64,000 nucleotides of DNA from Methylicorpusculum oleiharenae (GCF_009828925.2 NZ_WUTY02000001.1:4618492-4682491); one strand, 5' to 3'. Positions 28,511 through 38,659 are shown, counted from the stretch's first letter. Made by a program: numbers and translations. The notes: generated by a model from the letters alone, not told the origin.

Positions 28511-31500
28511 TTATTCATACGCCGCCAATCCTGAAATTTCGCGGCCTTGGGCCAGTTTGTGTAATACCGGCAGCAAGTCGTCCATCAAGGCCAGTTCGGC
28601 TTGGGTGCGGGCTTTCCAGCCCAGTTCCAGTGGAGCCAATAGATCGCTGAGCTTTTCGCCATCGAAAATCATCCGGCTCATGATGGCATCGACAAAGGTC
28701 TGCAGGGCCGATGCTTGCAGACCGTGCTTTTCTGCGATGGCGGCCAAGTCGCTGGCGGCCTTGGCGGCTTTGAAGGCTGGGTAACCGTCGCGAATGGCCT
28801 TTTCATTGAGACTTTGCCCTGCGGGCAGACTGTTGATGTAAGCAATGATATCGTCGCGCTCGTCCAGCAAATTCGCGCTGGAACTGATCAACTCGATCAG
28901 TTCTTCGCGGGTCATTTTTTGTTTGCTGGTTTTTTGGGTGAATTTGGCGATCAGGCCCACGATGTAGTCGTAATCGATCACCGCCGAGGCGAACAGCACG
29001 AATTCAAATTCCAGCTGTTCCACCGTGCTGGTACCGTCGCCGCCTTTGCCTTGTTGGGCTTTCAGGCGTTGGGCGGTGTCCAGATACACGCCTTTAAAGC
29101 CGCGCAAAGTGTCTTCGGGTAGCAGTTTTTCGACTTGGGCCTGTTGATCTTCGCCGAGGTCGGTGTATTGATCAAGCTGGGTTTTCAGGCGCTGCACTTC
29201 TTTGAAGTGGTTGATGAATTCGGCGCGGGCCGTGTCGCCTTTCAGGTTGGCGACTTGTTCCGGCGCGCAATCCAGGCCTTGCGCTTTCATAAAGGTTGCC
29301 AGAGTGCCGACCGCCGTTTGCAGTTTGTTGATCACCGTCGGCGCGGGGTCTACCAGCCAGATTTCTTTGGCTTTGTCGATGGATTGGCCGGAGAACAAGG
29401 CGATGGCGGCATCGACTTCCTTTTCCTGACCGCGAAAATCCAGCACGTTGCCCCAGGGTTTGCTGTCATTCAGTACCCGGTTGGTGCGCGAGAAGGCTTG
29501 GATCAAACCGTGGTATTTGAGGTTTTTATCGACATACAAGGTATTGAGGTATTTGGAATCGAAGCCGGTGAGCAGCATATCCACCACGATGACGATGTCG
29601 ATTTTGTGTTTGCGAGGGTAATCCTGATTGGAATATTTGTGGTCTTTAATGCGTTGTTGTATGTCCTGATAGTACAGGTCGAAGTCGTTAATACTGTGGT
29701 TGCTGCCGTACCGGGCGTTGTAGTCGGCGATAATCGCTGTTAACGCGGCTTTTTTCTGTTCCGGCTGTTCTTGGTTGTCGGCTTTTTCTTGCGGCAGGTC
29801 GTCTTGCAGTTGCTTGATGTCGGCCACATTTTTGCCGTTTAGCGTGTCGTTGTCTTTTGCCAGTGTTTGCGTGGGCGGCGAGAACACGCAAGCGACGTTC
29901 AGCGGTGCGTAGCTGTCATCTTCAGTCTGTTTTTTGGCTTGAATGGATTTGAACAAATCATAATAGGCAATCGCCTCGTTGATCGACGCTGTAGCCAAAA
30001 TTGCGTTAAAACGCCGCGAGTTAGTGGCGGCATCGTGTTTGTTCAGGATCGCTTCGACGACGGCTTGCTGGGAGACGGTTTCGCCGGGTTTGAGTTTGGC
30101 TTTTTTACCGTTCGGGTCTTCGGGCTGAAAGTAATCGATGTGAAAACTCAGTACGTTTTTGTCATCGATGGCGTGGGTGATGGTGTAGGCGTGCAGTTGT
30201 TTTTCGAAAATATCCTCGGTGGTTTTGAACGACCCGACCGTGCCGTCGATTTGCACGTAGTTGGCGTTGTCGTCGAAAATCGGCGTGCCGGTAAAGCCGA
30301 ACAGTTGCGCGTTGGGAAAAAATTCTTTGATGGCTTTATGGTTTTCGCCGAATTGCGAGCGGTGGCATTCGTCGAAGATAAACACGACGCGCTTGTCGCG
30401 CAACGGTTCGAGGCGTTGCTTGTAGGTGGGCTTGCCCTTTTGCGTGTTGGTTTGGTTGCGTTTGCTGTTTTCGTCCAACGCCAGGCCGAGCTTTTGAATG
30501 GTCGTGACGATGACTTTATCGGCGTAGTCTTCCGAGAGCATGCGTCGTACCAGGGTTTCGGTGTTGGTATTTTCTTCGACACAACCTTCCTGGAAGCGGT
30601 TGAATTCCTCGCGGGTTTGCCGGTCGAGGTCTTTACGGTCCACCACGAACAGGCATTTTTCAATATCCGGATTATCTTTGAGCAGCGTTGAGGTTTTAAA
30701 CGAGGTAAGGGTTTTGCCGCTGCCGGTCGTGTGCCAGATGTAGCCGTTGCCCCGGTTTTGGTGGATGCAATCGACAATCGCCTTGACCGCATAGATTTGG
30801 TAAGGGCGCATGATCATCAGCTTTTGCTCACTGGCGACCAGTACCATGTAGCGGCTGATCATTTGGCCCAGTGTGCATTTGGCTAGAAAAGTGTCGGAAA
30901 AATCGTGCAGGTGGGCGATTTTTTGGTTGCTCTCGTCCGCCAGTTGGTAAATCGGCAAGAAGCGCTCGTCGGCGTTAAAACTGAAGTGCTGGTTGTGGTT
31001 GTTGGCAAAGTAGTAGGTATTGCTTTCATTGCTGACGATAAATAACTGCATGAAGCACAGCAGCGTGTTGCTGTAGCCGTTGCCGGGTTCGTTTTTGTAT
31101 TCAACAATTTGCTCCATGGCACGGCGCGGACTGACCTGGAGGGTTTTCAGCTCAATCTGCACGACCGGCACGCCGTTGATCAGCAAAATCACGTCATACC
31201 GGTGGTGGCTGTTGTCGGTATTGATGCGCAGTTGGTTAATCACTTCAAAGTCGTTTTTACACCAGTCTTTGATATTGACCAGGGTGTAATGCAGCGGGGT
31301 GCCGTCTTCACGTTGAAAGTAATTACGTTCCCGCAGGGTTTTGGCGGCGGTGAATACGTCGGTGGTGACGATTTCATCGCGCAGGCGCGCGAATTCGGCA
31401 TCGGTCAAATGCACTCGGTTCAACGCCTCGAATTTTTGGCGGAAGTTTTGCTCTAGCGATTCGCGGTCGCGTATATCGGGACGATGCGTGTATTTAAGAT

Positions 31501-31552
31501 CGGTTAACTTGGCAATCAGGCTTTGTTCGATCTGGGCTTCTTTAGTGGTCAT
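28511..31552 (-). CDS. hsdR: Type I restriction enzyme, endonuclease/translocase subunit
   Basis: Residues 1-200 form the HSDR_N nuclease domain with D-E-x-K core YDVILLINGVPVVQIELK (Asp120, Glu134, Lys136). The superfamily-2 translocase follows: Walker A TTGSGKT at about 275-281, DECHRSQFG near 395, LFGFTGTPIF (motif III) and motif VI QAFSRTNRVLN near 670. The C-terminal part is a helical HsdM-contacting domain. At 1,013 residues it is intact. The ATG at 31552 (MTTKEAQIEQ) is preferred over the TTG six bases earlier. It is the first gene of the defence operon. Confidence 0.93.
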   Translation of the reverse strand: MTTKEAQIEQSLIAKLTDLKYTHRPDIRDRESLEQNFRQKFEALNRVHLTDAEFARLRDEIVTTDVFTAAKTLRERNYFQREDGTPLHYTLVNIKDWCKNDFEVINQLRINTDNSHHRYDVILLINGVPVVQIELKTLQVSPRRAMEQIVEYKNEPGNGYSNTLLCFMQLFIVSNESNTYYFANNHNQHFSFNADERFLPIYQLADESNQKIAHLHDFSDTFLAKCTLGQMISRYMVLVASEQKLMIMRPYQIYAVKAIVDCIHQNRGNGYIWHTTGSGKTLTSFKTSTLLKDNPDIEKCLFVVDRKDLDRQTREEFNRFQEGCVEENTNTETLVRRMLSEDYADKVIVTTIQKLGLALDENSKRNQTNTQKGKPTYKQRLEPLRDKRVVFIFDECHRSQFGENHKAIKEFFPNAQLFGFTGTPIFDDNANYVQIDGTVGSFKTTEDIFEKQLHAYTITHAIDDKNVLSFHIDYFQPEDPNGKKAKLKPGETVSQQAVVEAILNKHDAATNSRRFNAILATASINEAIAYYDLFKSIQAKKQTEDDSYAPLNVACVFSPPTQTLAKDNDTLNGKNVADIKQLQDDLPQEKADNQEQPEQKKAALTAIIADYNARYGSNHSINDFDLYYQDIQQRIKDHKYSNQDYPRKHKIDIVIVVDMLLTGFDSKYLNTLYVDKNLKYHGLIQAFSRTNRVLNDSKPWGNVLDFRGQEKEVDAAIALFSGQSIDKAKEIWLVDPAPTVINKLQTAVGTLATFMKAQGLDCAPEQVANLKGDTARAEFINHFKEVQRLKTQLDQYTDLGEDQQAQVEKLLPEDTLRGFKGVYLDTAQRLKAQQGKGGDGTSTVEQLEFEFVLFASAVIDYDYIVGLIAKFTQKTSKQKMTREELIELISSSANLLDERDDIIAYINSLPAGQSLNEKAIRDGYPAFKAAKAASDLAAIAEKHGLQASALQTFVDAIMSRMIFDGEKLSDLLAPLELGWKARTQAELALMDDLLPVLHKLAQGREISGLAAYE

Positions 31553-32068
31553 TTGCAACGTTCAGAAGATATGTTCAGGCCGAAGCAAGAGATTATTCGC
31601 AGACTGCTGAAGACTAAGTAAATTCCTGGCATCAAGTGTTCTCCATTTTGCAGATCATCTTTTGGCTCAAGTTGGTGTCCATGGGAAATGGGATATGCTG
31701 ATGCAATCAAGAGTAATAACAACATTCTCATTGTACCAACAATCGATCCAAGCGGGCATTGGTACAGTAATGAATATATACAGTTATAGTGGGTTTAACA
31801 GTTCAGAAAACGGAAATTAAAGTACGCTGAGCATTCATAAACCATTAAAACTAAATGAGTTTACTGTTTATTCAACTTCGAAATTTATTGTTCTGATTTT
31901 CAATAAATAGCGATTTTATTTTGTTAAACAGGATTTTGCTTATCGTACGATTTTCCGGATTCTGTTTCTTCCCCTACCAAAACAAACTACAATAAGAACC
32001 AATAGAGAACATAATAACGCTTTAACACACCTCAAACACGATACCCCATTCACATCTTTCCGGACAAT
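31553..32068 (+). other. AT-rich divergent promoter region between hsdR and umuD
   Basis: About 515 bases with no credible gene. The stretch 31790-31960 is very AT-rich and should hold the promoter(s) of the 24-kb minus-strand operon and of umuD. A direct repeat ACTGTA ... ACTGTA (minus strand, near 31764-31787) resembles half-sites of a LexA box but does not form CTGT-N8-ACAG. Confidence 0.4.
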
Positions 32069-32482
32069 ATGCTCTTCCCTGCACGAACACTGATGCCGGT
32101 GGCCTTGCCGCTGTTTTCCGGCAAAGTCGCCGCCGGCTTTCCTTCGCCCGCCGATGATTATGTCGAGAAAACGCTGGACTTAAACGAGCTGCTGGTACAA
32201 AAACCCGCCGCGACGTTCTTTGTCCGCGCGGAAGGCGAATCGATGCTCGGTGCCGGCATACATCCCAATGACATTCTGGTTGTCGATCGGTCTATCGAGC
32301 CGGTACCGGGCAAGATTGTGATTTGCGCGCTGAATGGGGAGTTGGTCGTGAAGCGGTTGAAACGCCAGGCCGGGCGATGGCTGTTAGGCTCGGAAAACCC
32401 GGCCTATCGGGATATTGTCCTATATGAAGAACTCGAAATGGTGATATGGGGCGTGGTGACTAGCGTTATTCATCCGGTGTGA
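32069..32482 (+). CDS. umuD: UmuD-like S24 self-cleaving protein
   Basis: A protein of 137 residues. The Ala-Gly cleavage site is in KVAAGFPSPADDY (about residue 22), the catalytic Ser in EGESM (about 58) and the catalytic Lys in VVKRLKR. UmuD is cleaved with RecA help under DNA damage and then partners the polymerase UmuC. No umuC follows, so this copy is alone, as on some mobile elements where it may modulate the host SOS response. The 309-base gap after it (32483-32791) shows no gene. Confidence 0.87.
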   Translation: MLFPARTLMPVALPLFSGKVAAGFPSPADDYVEKTLDLNELLVQKPAATFFVRAEGESMLGAGIHPNDILVVDRSIEPVPGKIVICALNGELVVKRLKRQAGRWLLGSENPAYRDIVLYEELEMVIWGVVTSVIHPV

Positions 32483-32791
32483 TGCAGCCAGGCTTTAGAA
32501 TCAACTGCTCTTAAAATACATGGTCGTTGACGAGCCTTTGCGGACGGCGCGCTAAATTGCTGAATGGCTGCAACCGGCACTTTACCAGTCGCTCTTACCT
32601 GGTGCCCATAGATTTTCCTAATGAAAATGTTACTGTGTATCGTGTTGCTATGGTGTTGAATTAAATTTGGAACTAGACTTAGTCGCACTAAACCCCCTCA
32701 TTCAAAACTACATCTGAAACCCATAACGCGCGAAAAATAGAATAGGCCAAAGAATTCTGGGCTCAGGATCTAGCAGTCAAAAAGCAACACA

Positions 32792-33991
32792 ATGGAGATA
32801 AATAGAAATATGAACCCTGCTGCAACAAAAGACGCACTAGCCCAGCTTGACAATCTTTTGGCGGCGAGTAATCAGTCATGGTTATTCGGCGCTGGGATCA
32901 GTCTTGACGCCGGAATTCCCCTTATGGAGCCGCTAACGGATCGTGTATTCACTATGGCAGAAACAGAAGGAGAGCCAAACGACATCAAGGTTCTTCAGTT
33001 TGTGAAAAGTCAGCTTTCTGACGACTCGCATATCGAACACATCTTGAGTCAGCTCGGGGATCACCGCGCGATTGCTGATCGATCCAAGGATAAGACCGTC
33101 ATATTCGACAGCGTAACTCTCTCGGTAGATGAACTCGATAAACTCCACCAAAAGATTCTGACATGGATTGCTGAGACTATTCGATGGGGATATAAGCCTG
33201 CTAACCCTAGTGTAGGCCCGGAGGTGATCGGAACACATGCGAACCGGATCGTCGTTATCTACCACCATTCAGCATTTTTTTCTGCTCTGTTCAATCGAAG
33301 CCAAGCAGGAATCGCCGAGCGCCGGAGAGCTGTCCGATTATTCACTACCAACTATGACACGCTCCTTGAGGATGCGCTTGCTCTCGGGGGGCTCTCCTAT
33401 TGGGACGGCTTTTCAGGTGGTGCGGTCGCGTATCGAAGCCATAGATATGGCGACGAGGAGCCGAACCTCAGAGATCGTGCCCATGTAATCAAGCTTCACG
33501 GATCGATCGATTGGCATTTGGGAGAGGATGAGCGTGTATGGCGAGTCCGCGACGGCGATCTTTATCCGAAGAAGATTTCTCGTGTTCTCATCTACCCGCA
33601 ATCGACCAAATACCTGGCGACTCAACGGGACCCCTTCGCGGCCCAATTTGACCTTTTTCGCCGATCACTTGGAGCGAGGGAGGAGAATCTTCTTGCAACC
33701 TGCGGATACAGCTTTGGGGACGAGCACATTAACCAAGAGATTGAACTAGCACTTCAACGTCCAGAGAACAAAACAACGGTTCTCGCCTTCGCTCAGAGCC
33801 TCAATCCCACTCTTCAGAAATGGAGGAAGGGGCCGTGGGGCAAGCGGGTCTATGTCATTACTGAAGATGGCTTGTATGTCGGTGCGGACGGTCCTCATTC
33901 TCCTCCGACTGCCCCAGCAAAACGAGATTGGTGGACGTTTGCTGGAGTCACCAAAATGCTTAATAGCGGAGCGGAGGCCTGCGCGCTATGA
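32792..33991 (+). CDS. SIR2-family NADase-like defence protein
   Basis: SIR2 fold motifs are visible: GAGIS (33-37) for NAD binding, RLFTTNYDTLLEDAL near 185 and VIKLHGSIDWH near 230, followed by LATCGYSFGDEHIN. Its stop overlaps the herA start by four bases (ATGA). SIR2 next to HerA is an experimentally described anti-phage pair (Nezha/SIR2-HerA), in which SIR2 degrades NAD+ within a supramolecular complex. An in-frame ATG at 32810, with GGAG 12 bases upstream, is an alternative start. Confidence 0.88.
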   Translation: MEINRNMNPAATKDALAQLDNLLAASNQSWLFGAGISLDAGIPLMEPLTDRVFTMAETEGEPNDIKVLQFVKSQLSDDSHIEHILSQLGDHRAIADRSKDKTVIFDSVTLSVDELDKLHQKILTWIAETIRWGYKPANPSVGPEVIGTHANRIVVIYHHSAFFSALFNRSQAGIAERRRAVRLFTTNYDTLLEDALALGGLSYWDGFSGGAVAYRSHRYGDEEPNLRDRAHVIKLHGSIDWHLGEDERVWRVRDGDLYPKKISRVLIYPQSTKYLATQRDPFAAQFDLFRRSLGAREENLLATCGYSFGDEHINQEIELALQRPENKTTVLAFAQSLNPTLQKWRKGPWGKRVYVITEDGLYVGADGPHSPPTAPAKRDWWTFAGVTKMLNSGAEACAL

Positions 33992-35838
33992 ATACATTTG
34001 ATCTTATTTCTGACCTCAAGATCGGGCACATCGTCGAAATATCAGGAACTACGATTCGTGTAGAGTTATCGGGGGATGTCACGGAGCTCACCCGAACCTA
34101 CGAAGGGCGGGTCTATCCCATAGGTCAGATTGGAAGCATCGTCAAAGTCCATTTCGGAAGGCGTCTCGTGTTCGGATTTGTGACCTTATTACGCATGCGT
34201 TCCGAGGAGTTGCTTGAGATCGCGAAGCCTATTCCGCCCGATGCTGACCAGCGACTGATGGAGGTCGAACTGTTTGCCGAAGGTGTCTGGAACGCGGGAG
34301 ACCAGAAACTTCGGTTCGTCCGCGGTGTTACGACCTATCCGCTGCCCCGCCAGAGCGTGCATCTGCTCACTCGCGAGGAGACTGTTCAGATTTACTCGGC
34401 TGCTGAAGGGCAGCAGAATGACGGCGAATATAGCCCACTTGTTCCATTTGCTCATTACGTCGGCGCGGACAATGCCGTATGTCGGGCAAACGTGGATAAA
34501 ATGCTTGGCATGCATTGTGCGGTGCTCGGCTCAACGGGGTCGGGAAAGTCTGGTGCAGTTGCCGCTTTGCTTCACAGCATGCTGGATCACACACCAGAGC
34601 TGAACACAGTCTGTCATCCACGAATACTTGTCATTGATCCTCATGGGGAATACGGGCATGCATTCAAAAAGCGTGCGATCGTATATCGTGCCTATGACCC
34701 ACTCGGAAGCGAAGAGACGACTGGCTCTGCGATCAGCCTGCCTTACTGGCTGATGTCGGCTGATGAATTCAGAACGTTAGTTATCGGGAAAACTGAACAA
34801 GAAGCTACTTCTCAGAATAATATTGTTTACAAAGCTATCACCTTTGCCCGAATGGTTGCAGCTAACCTTATTCACCCTTCTCCGACCGCACATGGCGGGC
34901 CATCTCCAACTGATGGACTGGACCATGATGCACCCCGGCCTAAAGCGAGAGTGACGCTTGAACAGTTGATTGAGTTTGATCATGACAAACCTAGGCCGTT
35001 TAGTCTTGACGAGTTTTACAACCACATTTTCTATTTGCAGGCAGCGCGTGTGCAGGGAGTTCAACTTCAGAGTGTTACGCCTTCTGATTTCGCCACCAAA
35101 TTTAAATCCATTTTGGATAAGCTCTCAGTATTGAGGCGTGATCCACGTATTCGTTTCATGATGCGGGAGTGGGATGCTCAGAGTCCACCACTTGAGCATA
35201 TTATTGCCCAGTTGATTGGACAGATCCAAGGCGAAGGGGGTGTGGACCAGGACATTCGTATTCTGGATATTTCTGGCCTTCCAAATGAAGTAGCCGGTCC
35301 GCTTGCAGCCATGCTAGCCCGTTTGTTATTTCAGTATAAGGTTTACCAAACAACTGACGAAAGAAAACGTGATCCAGTCGTCCTAGTTTGCGAAGAAGCT
35401 CACCGTTATGTCCCCGACAGGGGCGAGGCCGAGTATGCGGCAGCTCAAACTGCCATCCGCCGCATCGCTCGTGAAGGGCGAAAATATGGAATTGGTCTGA
35501 TGCTAGTTAGCCAAAGGCCTGCGGACGTTGAAAGTACCGTGATTTCTCAGTGCGGAACATGGCTCGTTTTGAGGCTTACGAATGCAGCAGACCAGCAACA
35601 TGTTTCTCGTTTCTTGCCGGATGGCTTGTCTGGCATGACGAAAGCTTTGCCGAATCTCGCTCAGCAAGAGGCGATCTTTGTCGGAGAAGGTGCCTCTATG
35701 CCTGCAAGGGTTCGAATTCGCGATCTTACAGACGACCAACTTCCAAAGTCAGAGACTGCAAAATTTGCTAAGGGCTGGACTCTGGAGCGATTAACAGAAG
35801 CTGAAATCGCAACGATCGCTAATCGAATGGCAGGATAG
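33988..35838 (+). CDS. herA: HerA/DUF87-type ATPase partner of SIR2
   Basis: An N-terminal beta-barrel (HAS) domain at residues 1-110, Walker A GSTGSGKS at 181-188, IDPHGEYGHAF (HerA motif), Walker B PVVLVCEEAHRYVP near 460, and an arginine-finger region RRIAREGRKYGIGLMLVSQRP. At 616 residues it is normal for defence HerA proteins. It would form a hexameric DNA translocase bound to SIR2. Coupled translation with the SIR2 gene supports a stoichiometric complex. Confidence 0.9.
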   Translation: MNTFDLISDLKIGHIVEISGTTIRVELSGDVTELTRTYEGRVYPIGQIGSIVKVHFGRRLVFGFVTLLRMRSEELLEIAKPIPPDADQRLMEVELFAEGVWNAGDQKLRFVRGVTTYPLPRQSVHLLTREETVQIYSAAEGQQNDGEYSPLVPFAHYVGADNAVCRANVDKMLGMHCAVLGSTGSGKSGAVAALLHSMLDHTPELNTVCHPRILVIDPHGEYGHAFKKRAIVYRAYDPLGSEETTGSAISLPYWLMSADEFRTLVIGKTEQEATSQNNIVYKAITFARMVAANLIHPSPTAHGGPSPTDGLDHDAPRPKARVTLEQLIEFDHDKPRPFSLDEFYNHIFYLQAARVQGVQLQSVTPSDFATKFKSILDKLSVLRRDPRIRFMMREWDAQSPPLEHIIAQLIGQIQGEGGVDQDIRILDISGLPNEVAGPLAAMLARLLFQYKVYQTTDERKRDPVVLVCEEAHRYVPDRGEAEYAAAQTAIRRIAREGRKYGIGLMLVSQRPADVESTVISQCGTWLVLRLTNAADQQHVSRFLPDGLSGMTKALPNLAQQEAIFVGEGASMPARVRIRDLTDDQLPKSETAKFAKGWTLERLTEAEIATIANRMAG

Positions 35839-36358
35839 CTTATGTTCTCAACGGGAGTGCCCTTAATGCGCCCAAACCTACGTTGAACGACTGCTTTCTG
35901 TTTTGCAACCGCCATATGTTGAAATTCTTAAATGTCACAAAGTGGCCGATCACTACCAATAAGTTTCTACTTTTGATCACTAAAACATCCCCTCCAAAAC
36001 CTCCGGCGTCGAAACCTTCCCTCCCCCTCCGGAAAACCTCAACTCCCCCGCTGCATCCCTCGGCTTTAATCTAAAATCTTTCATTACCTCGCCCCGGATC
36101 GCGGTCAGGTTCAGCAATTTGCAGCCAACTGTTGAGCGGTTCGGCCGGTTGTGTTGGTAACATTAGCCCAATATTTTTTCATCGCCCGTGTCCGGTAGCA
36201 GAAACCGGCCAAAGTCTATTCAAGTTTATCCTCCACCCCACACCGGTTTTTCACTCACTCAACTTTATCCGGATCAAGATGAACCGGGAAATGGTAACAC
36301 CGTGATCACGCAGCCAGGCGAATCAGTGGCGGCCATCGTTAAATTTGATAGCCTCATC
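35839..36358. other. Gene-free spacer
   Basis: About 520 bases between convergent herA and patatin genes. There are C-rich stretches near 35990-36060 and short ORFs without coding character. No hairpin terminator or repeat was convincing by eye. Confidence 0.4.
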
Positions 36359-38485
36359 CTAAAACCGTGGCGTAATGCGGATCTCCGAAAACGGTCGTGG
36401 TGCGTGGCCTGTCAGTGTGACCGGGGGAGTGTCTTGATCGGCTTTACGCAACTCTGCCGCCATATCGACCAAGCTTTTTAAGGTTTCCTCAGCCAGTTTC
36501 TTTTCATTAAGCGTCATTTTATACGGTGACAGTGTTGCCGTTTGTGTTAGAAATGTTTGCCATGTTACTGATTGGTTGGCATCAAGATCATCTAACTCGA
36601 GATCAAGTTGGGCCAGGAAGTTACGTAAACGAATCTTTCGGTGATTGTCCCAGCCCTTCCCTTCAATGAATCTGTCGATCAGTCGTTGCGCTGCATTCTC
36701 ACCGGCATTGCCCAACGCTTGAATGATTTCTTCCGACATATTCAAGTTGAGTCCGCCTTCATTTTCCGACTGACTGATCTGAACAATCCGGTCACGGTAG
36801 CCGGGATAAGGAAATTGAATCTCATCTCGCCAATTCTGCATGGTTTCTATGACCGTCTTTAGGAAATTGAAGAGTCCGGCCATTCCTGTTTCTGTAGGCG
36901 ATTGCCAGTGTCGTTGCAAGCCTTGATCGTTTCCGGTTGCCAGAAAGACGCGCCATTTTTCAAACCCCGGTTTTGGCGGAGATTCGGGGTTGTCGTCGGT
37001 CGCATCCGGATGTTTTTCTTTCAGATTAATGGCAAATGTCGGATGTTGCGGCAAAAAGGTGTCAAAAAAATGCAACGGCATGTTACTGGAAATACCGCCA
37101 TCGGAAAACCACACTTTTGAGACAGGAAGGGGCCGTCGATCTTTATTCTCTCTGTTGTATTTCCTGACGGTGTTGACGGCTTCAAGTGTCGAATCAATGG
37201 CGTATAAAGGGACTGCCGAGAGAAGGAGTGGAAACGACAAGCTCATCCGAACGGCAATAACAATCGGCCATTGATCTGCTTCAGGCAAAGGATAAAGAGA
37301 ACGGCTGGGTGTCGTCGGGTCATAGACCCCTTTACTGGCACCACGAACTTTCAATAACGCAATCACCTCCTTCGGAAATAACCGAGCCCATTCATCCGGG
37401 TCAAAGTAATACTCCTTTTCATCTCGAATAAACGGAATTCGATAGGGCATCTTTCGGCTGACAGCAGAGGTCATTGCTTCGAAATTGATCACTCGATCTT
37501 TCGCAGCAGGGATTGCGGCGCTCTGAATCCGGGAACCGCGCCATAGGTCGCCAAAAGTCAGCGGTGAATCGGTCGGTTCCAGTCCGGCTAATTCATTGAA
37601 ATAACCCGTCAACCAATTCGTTAACGCATTCGGATCCGCTGAGTCAGCCGCGTTCAAACCGCTACAAAAGCCGAAACCATTCTCAACTAAGCCGCTAACC
37701 ATTGATCGGGTAAAAAAGACCAAGACAGCCACCAGGACGACAAAGCTTGTTAATAGGGTTACCAGTGTCAAGCTGCCGACTTCCAGACTGAAGACCAAGA
37801 CCGGGATCGTCAGGGTACTAACCAACCCTGTCACGATAGCGGTCCAGGCAATACCGAGTAGAAACCAAATTATTAGAGTACGGAGCAACATTTTATTGTC
37901 TTTAGTTTTGCCCTTAAACCCATAGCGGATTCCCAATGTAATGATAATCCAGCCCCCCATTACCGCTAAGGCACCGTAATAAGCAACAGCCGGGTTGCCT
38001 GCCGTTAATCCAAAAAATATCGACCACAACAAAAGCGTGCCTAGCGCCAATCCGAACACTAAGACCAAAGGAAAATGGCGTGCCATCTGGAAAACAGTTT
38101 CCAGAGCGGCTAATCCCGGCAGCTTAACATTCAGGGTATTCAGTAAAACCGTGAAGTGCGGCCTTAGCCGGGAAGTCGGTTGAAACAGACTCAATAACCG
38201 CGAGCGTTTGCCCCCCTCTACAGTGACTGTCTCGCCCAGAATCTCGGGTAATTTTTTCAATTGGATGAAGCCGGCATCGGTATGTTGAGTATGACGCCGA
38301 AACTCCGCTGCTGCAGCGCCTGCTGCTGCAATCGCTCCGGCCGAGGTGCCGCCTATATTTTTGAGCCGATAGTGTTCGGCTAGCTTGCCGATCAACTTTG
38401 GGTAAATGACGCCACTGGTTATGCCACCTTTCATGATCAGATCACAAACAGCGTCTGGGCTTGTATAAGAGTTTGAAGTCGCCAT
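36359..38485 (-). CDS. Patatin-like phospholipase with internal membrane segments
   Basis: A 708-residue protein. The oxyanion loop KGGITSGVIYPK (19-30), nucleophile Ser48 in GGTSAGA, and catalytic Asp463 in FSDGGISSN form the patatin dyad. Between them lie four hydrophobic segments (about 139-160, 168-190, 204-225, 228-262), so the catalytic domain is split by a membrane-spanning insert. The C-terminal 220 residues are soluble. It is convergent with herA and monocistronic. It lies beside defence genes, and patatin enzymes are known membrane-attacking effectors, but no sensor or nucleotide cyclase gene is adjacent, so a defence role is only inferred. Confidence 0.85.
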   Translation of the reverse strand: MATSNSYTSPDAVCDLIMKGGITSGVIYPKLIGKLAEHYRLKNIGGTSAGAIAAAGAAAAEFRRHTQHTDAGFIQLKKLPEILGETVTVEGGKRSRLLSLFQPTSRLRPHFTVLLNTLNVKLPGLAALETVFQMARHFPLVLVFGLALGTLLLWSIFFGLTAGNPAVAYYGALAVMGGWIIITLGIRYGFKGKTKDNKMLLRTLIIWFLLGIAWTAIVTGLVSTLTIPVLVFSLEVGSLTLVTLLTSFVVLVAVLVFFTRSMVSGLVENGFGFCSGLNAADSADPNALTNWLTGYFNELAGLEPTDSPLTFGDLWRGSRIQSAAIPAAKDRVINFEAMTSAVSRKMPYRIPFIRDEKEYYFDPDEWARLFPKEVIALLKVRGASKGVYDPTTPSRSLYPLPEADQWPIVIAVRMSLSFPLLLSAVPLYAIDSTLEAVNTVRKYNRENKDRRPLPVSKVWFSDGGISSNMPLHFFDTFLPQHPTFAINLKEKHPDATDDNPESPPKPGFEKWRVFLATGNDQGLQRHWQSPTETGMAGLFNFLKTVIETMQNWRDEIQFPYPGYRDRIVQISQSENEGGLNLNMSEEIIQALGNAGENAAQRLIDRFIEGKGWDNHRKIRLRNFLAQLDLELDDLDANQSVTWQTFLTQTATLSPYKMTLNEKKLAEETLKSLVDMAAELRKADQDTPPVTLTGHAPRPFSEIRITPRF

Positions 38486-38659
38486 TGCACGTTTCCCCTT
38501 TATTGAATGGTTGTTAGCGAGTCCGCCTGGTTAACGCGTCCATTTCGCTGAAAATCCTGCCGATAATGGATCACTACATCATGCCAGGAAGTCGATCATT
38601 TTGTGAACTCTTTCCGAACACGCTGCGCGTAACTTGGCAAAGCTAATGCACCCCAGACC

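Noticed and set aside
28715-30691. Several long plus-strand ORFs (up to 274 aa)
   Set aside because: They are antisense shadows of hsdR, whose conserved motifs run through the same DNA.
31750-31800. LexA (SOS) box before hsdR/umuD
   Set aside because: ACTGTATATAT resembles one half, but the second half is a direct repeat, not CTGT-N8-ACAG.
38486-38659. oriT of the ICE
   Set aside because: The position beside the relaxase is plausible, but no inverted repeat or known nick motif could be identified by eye.
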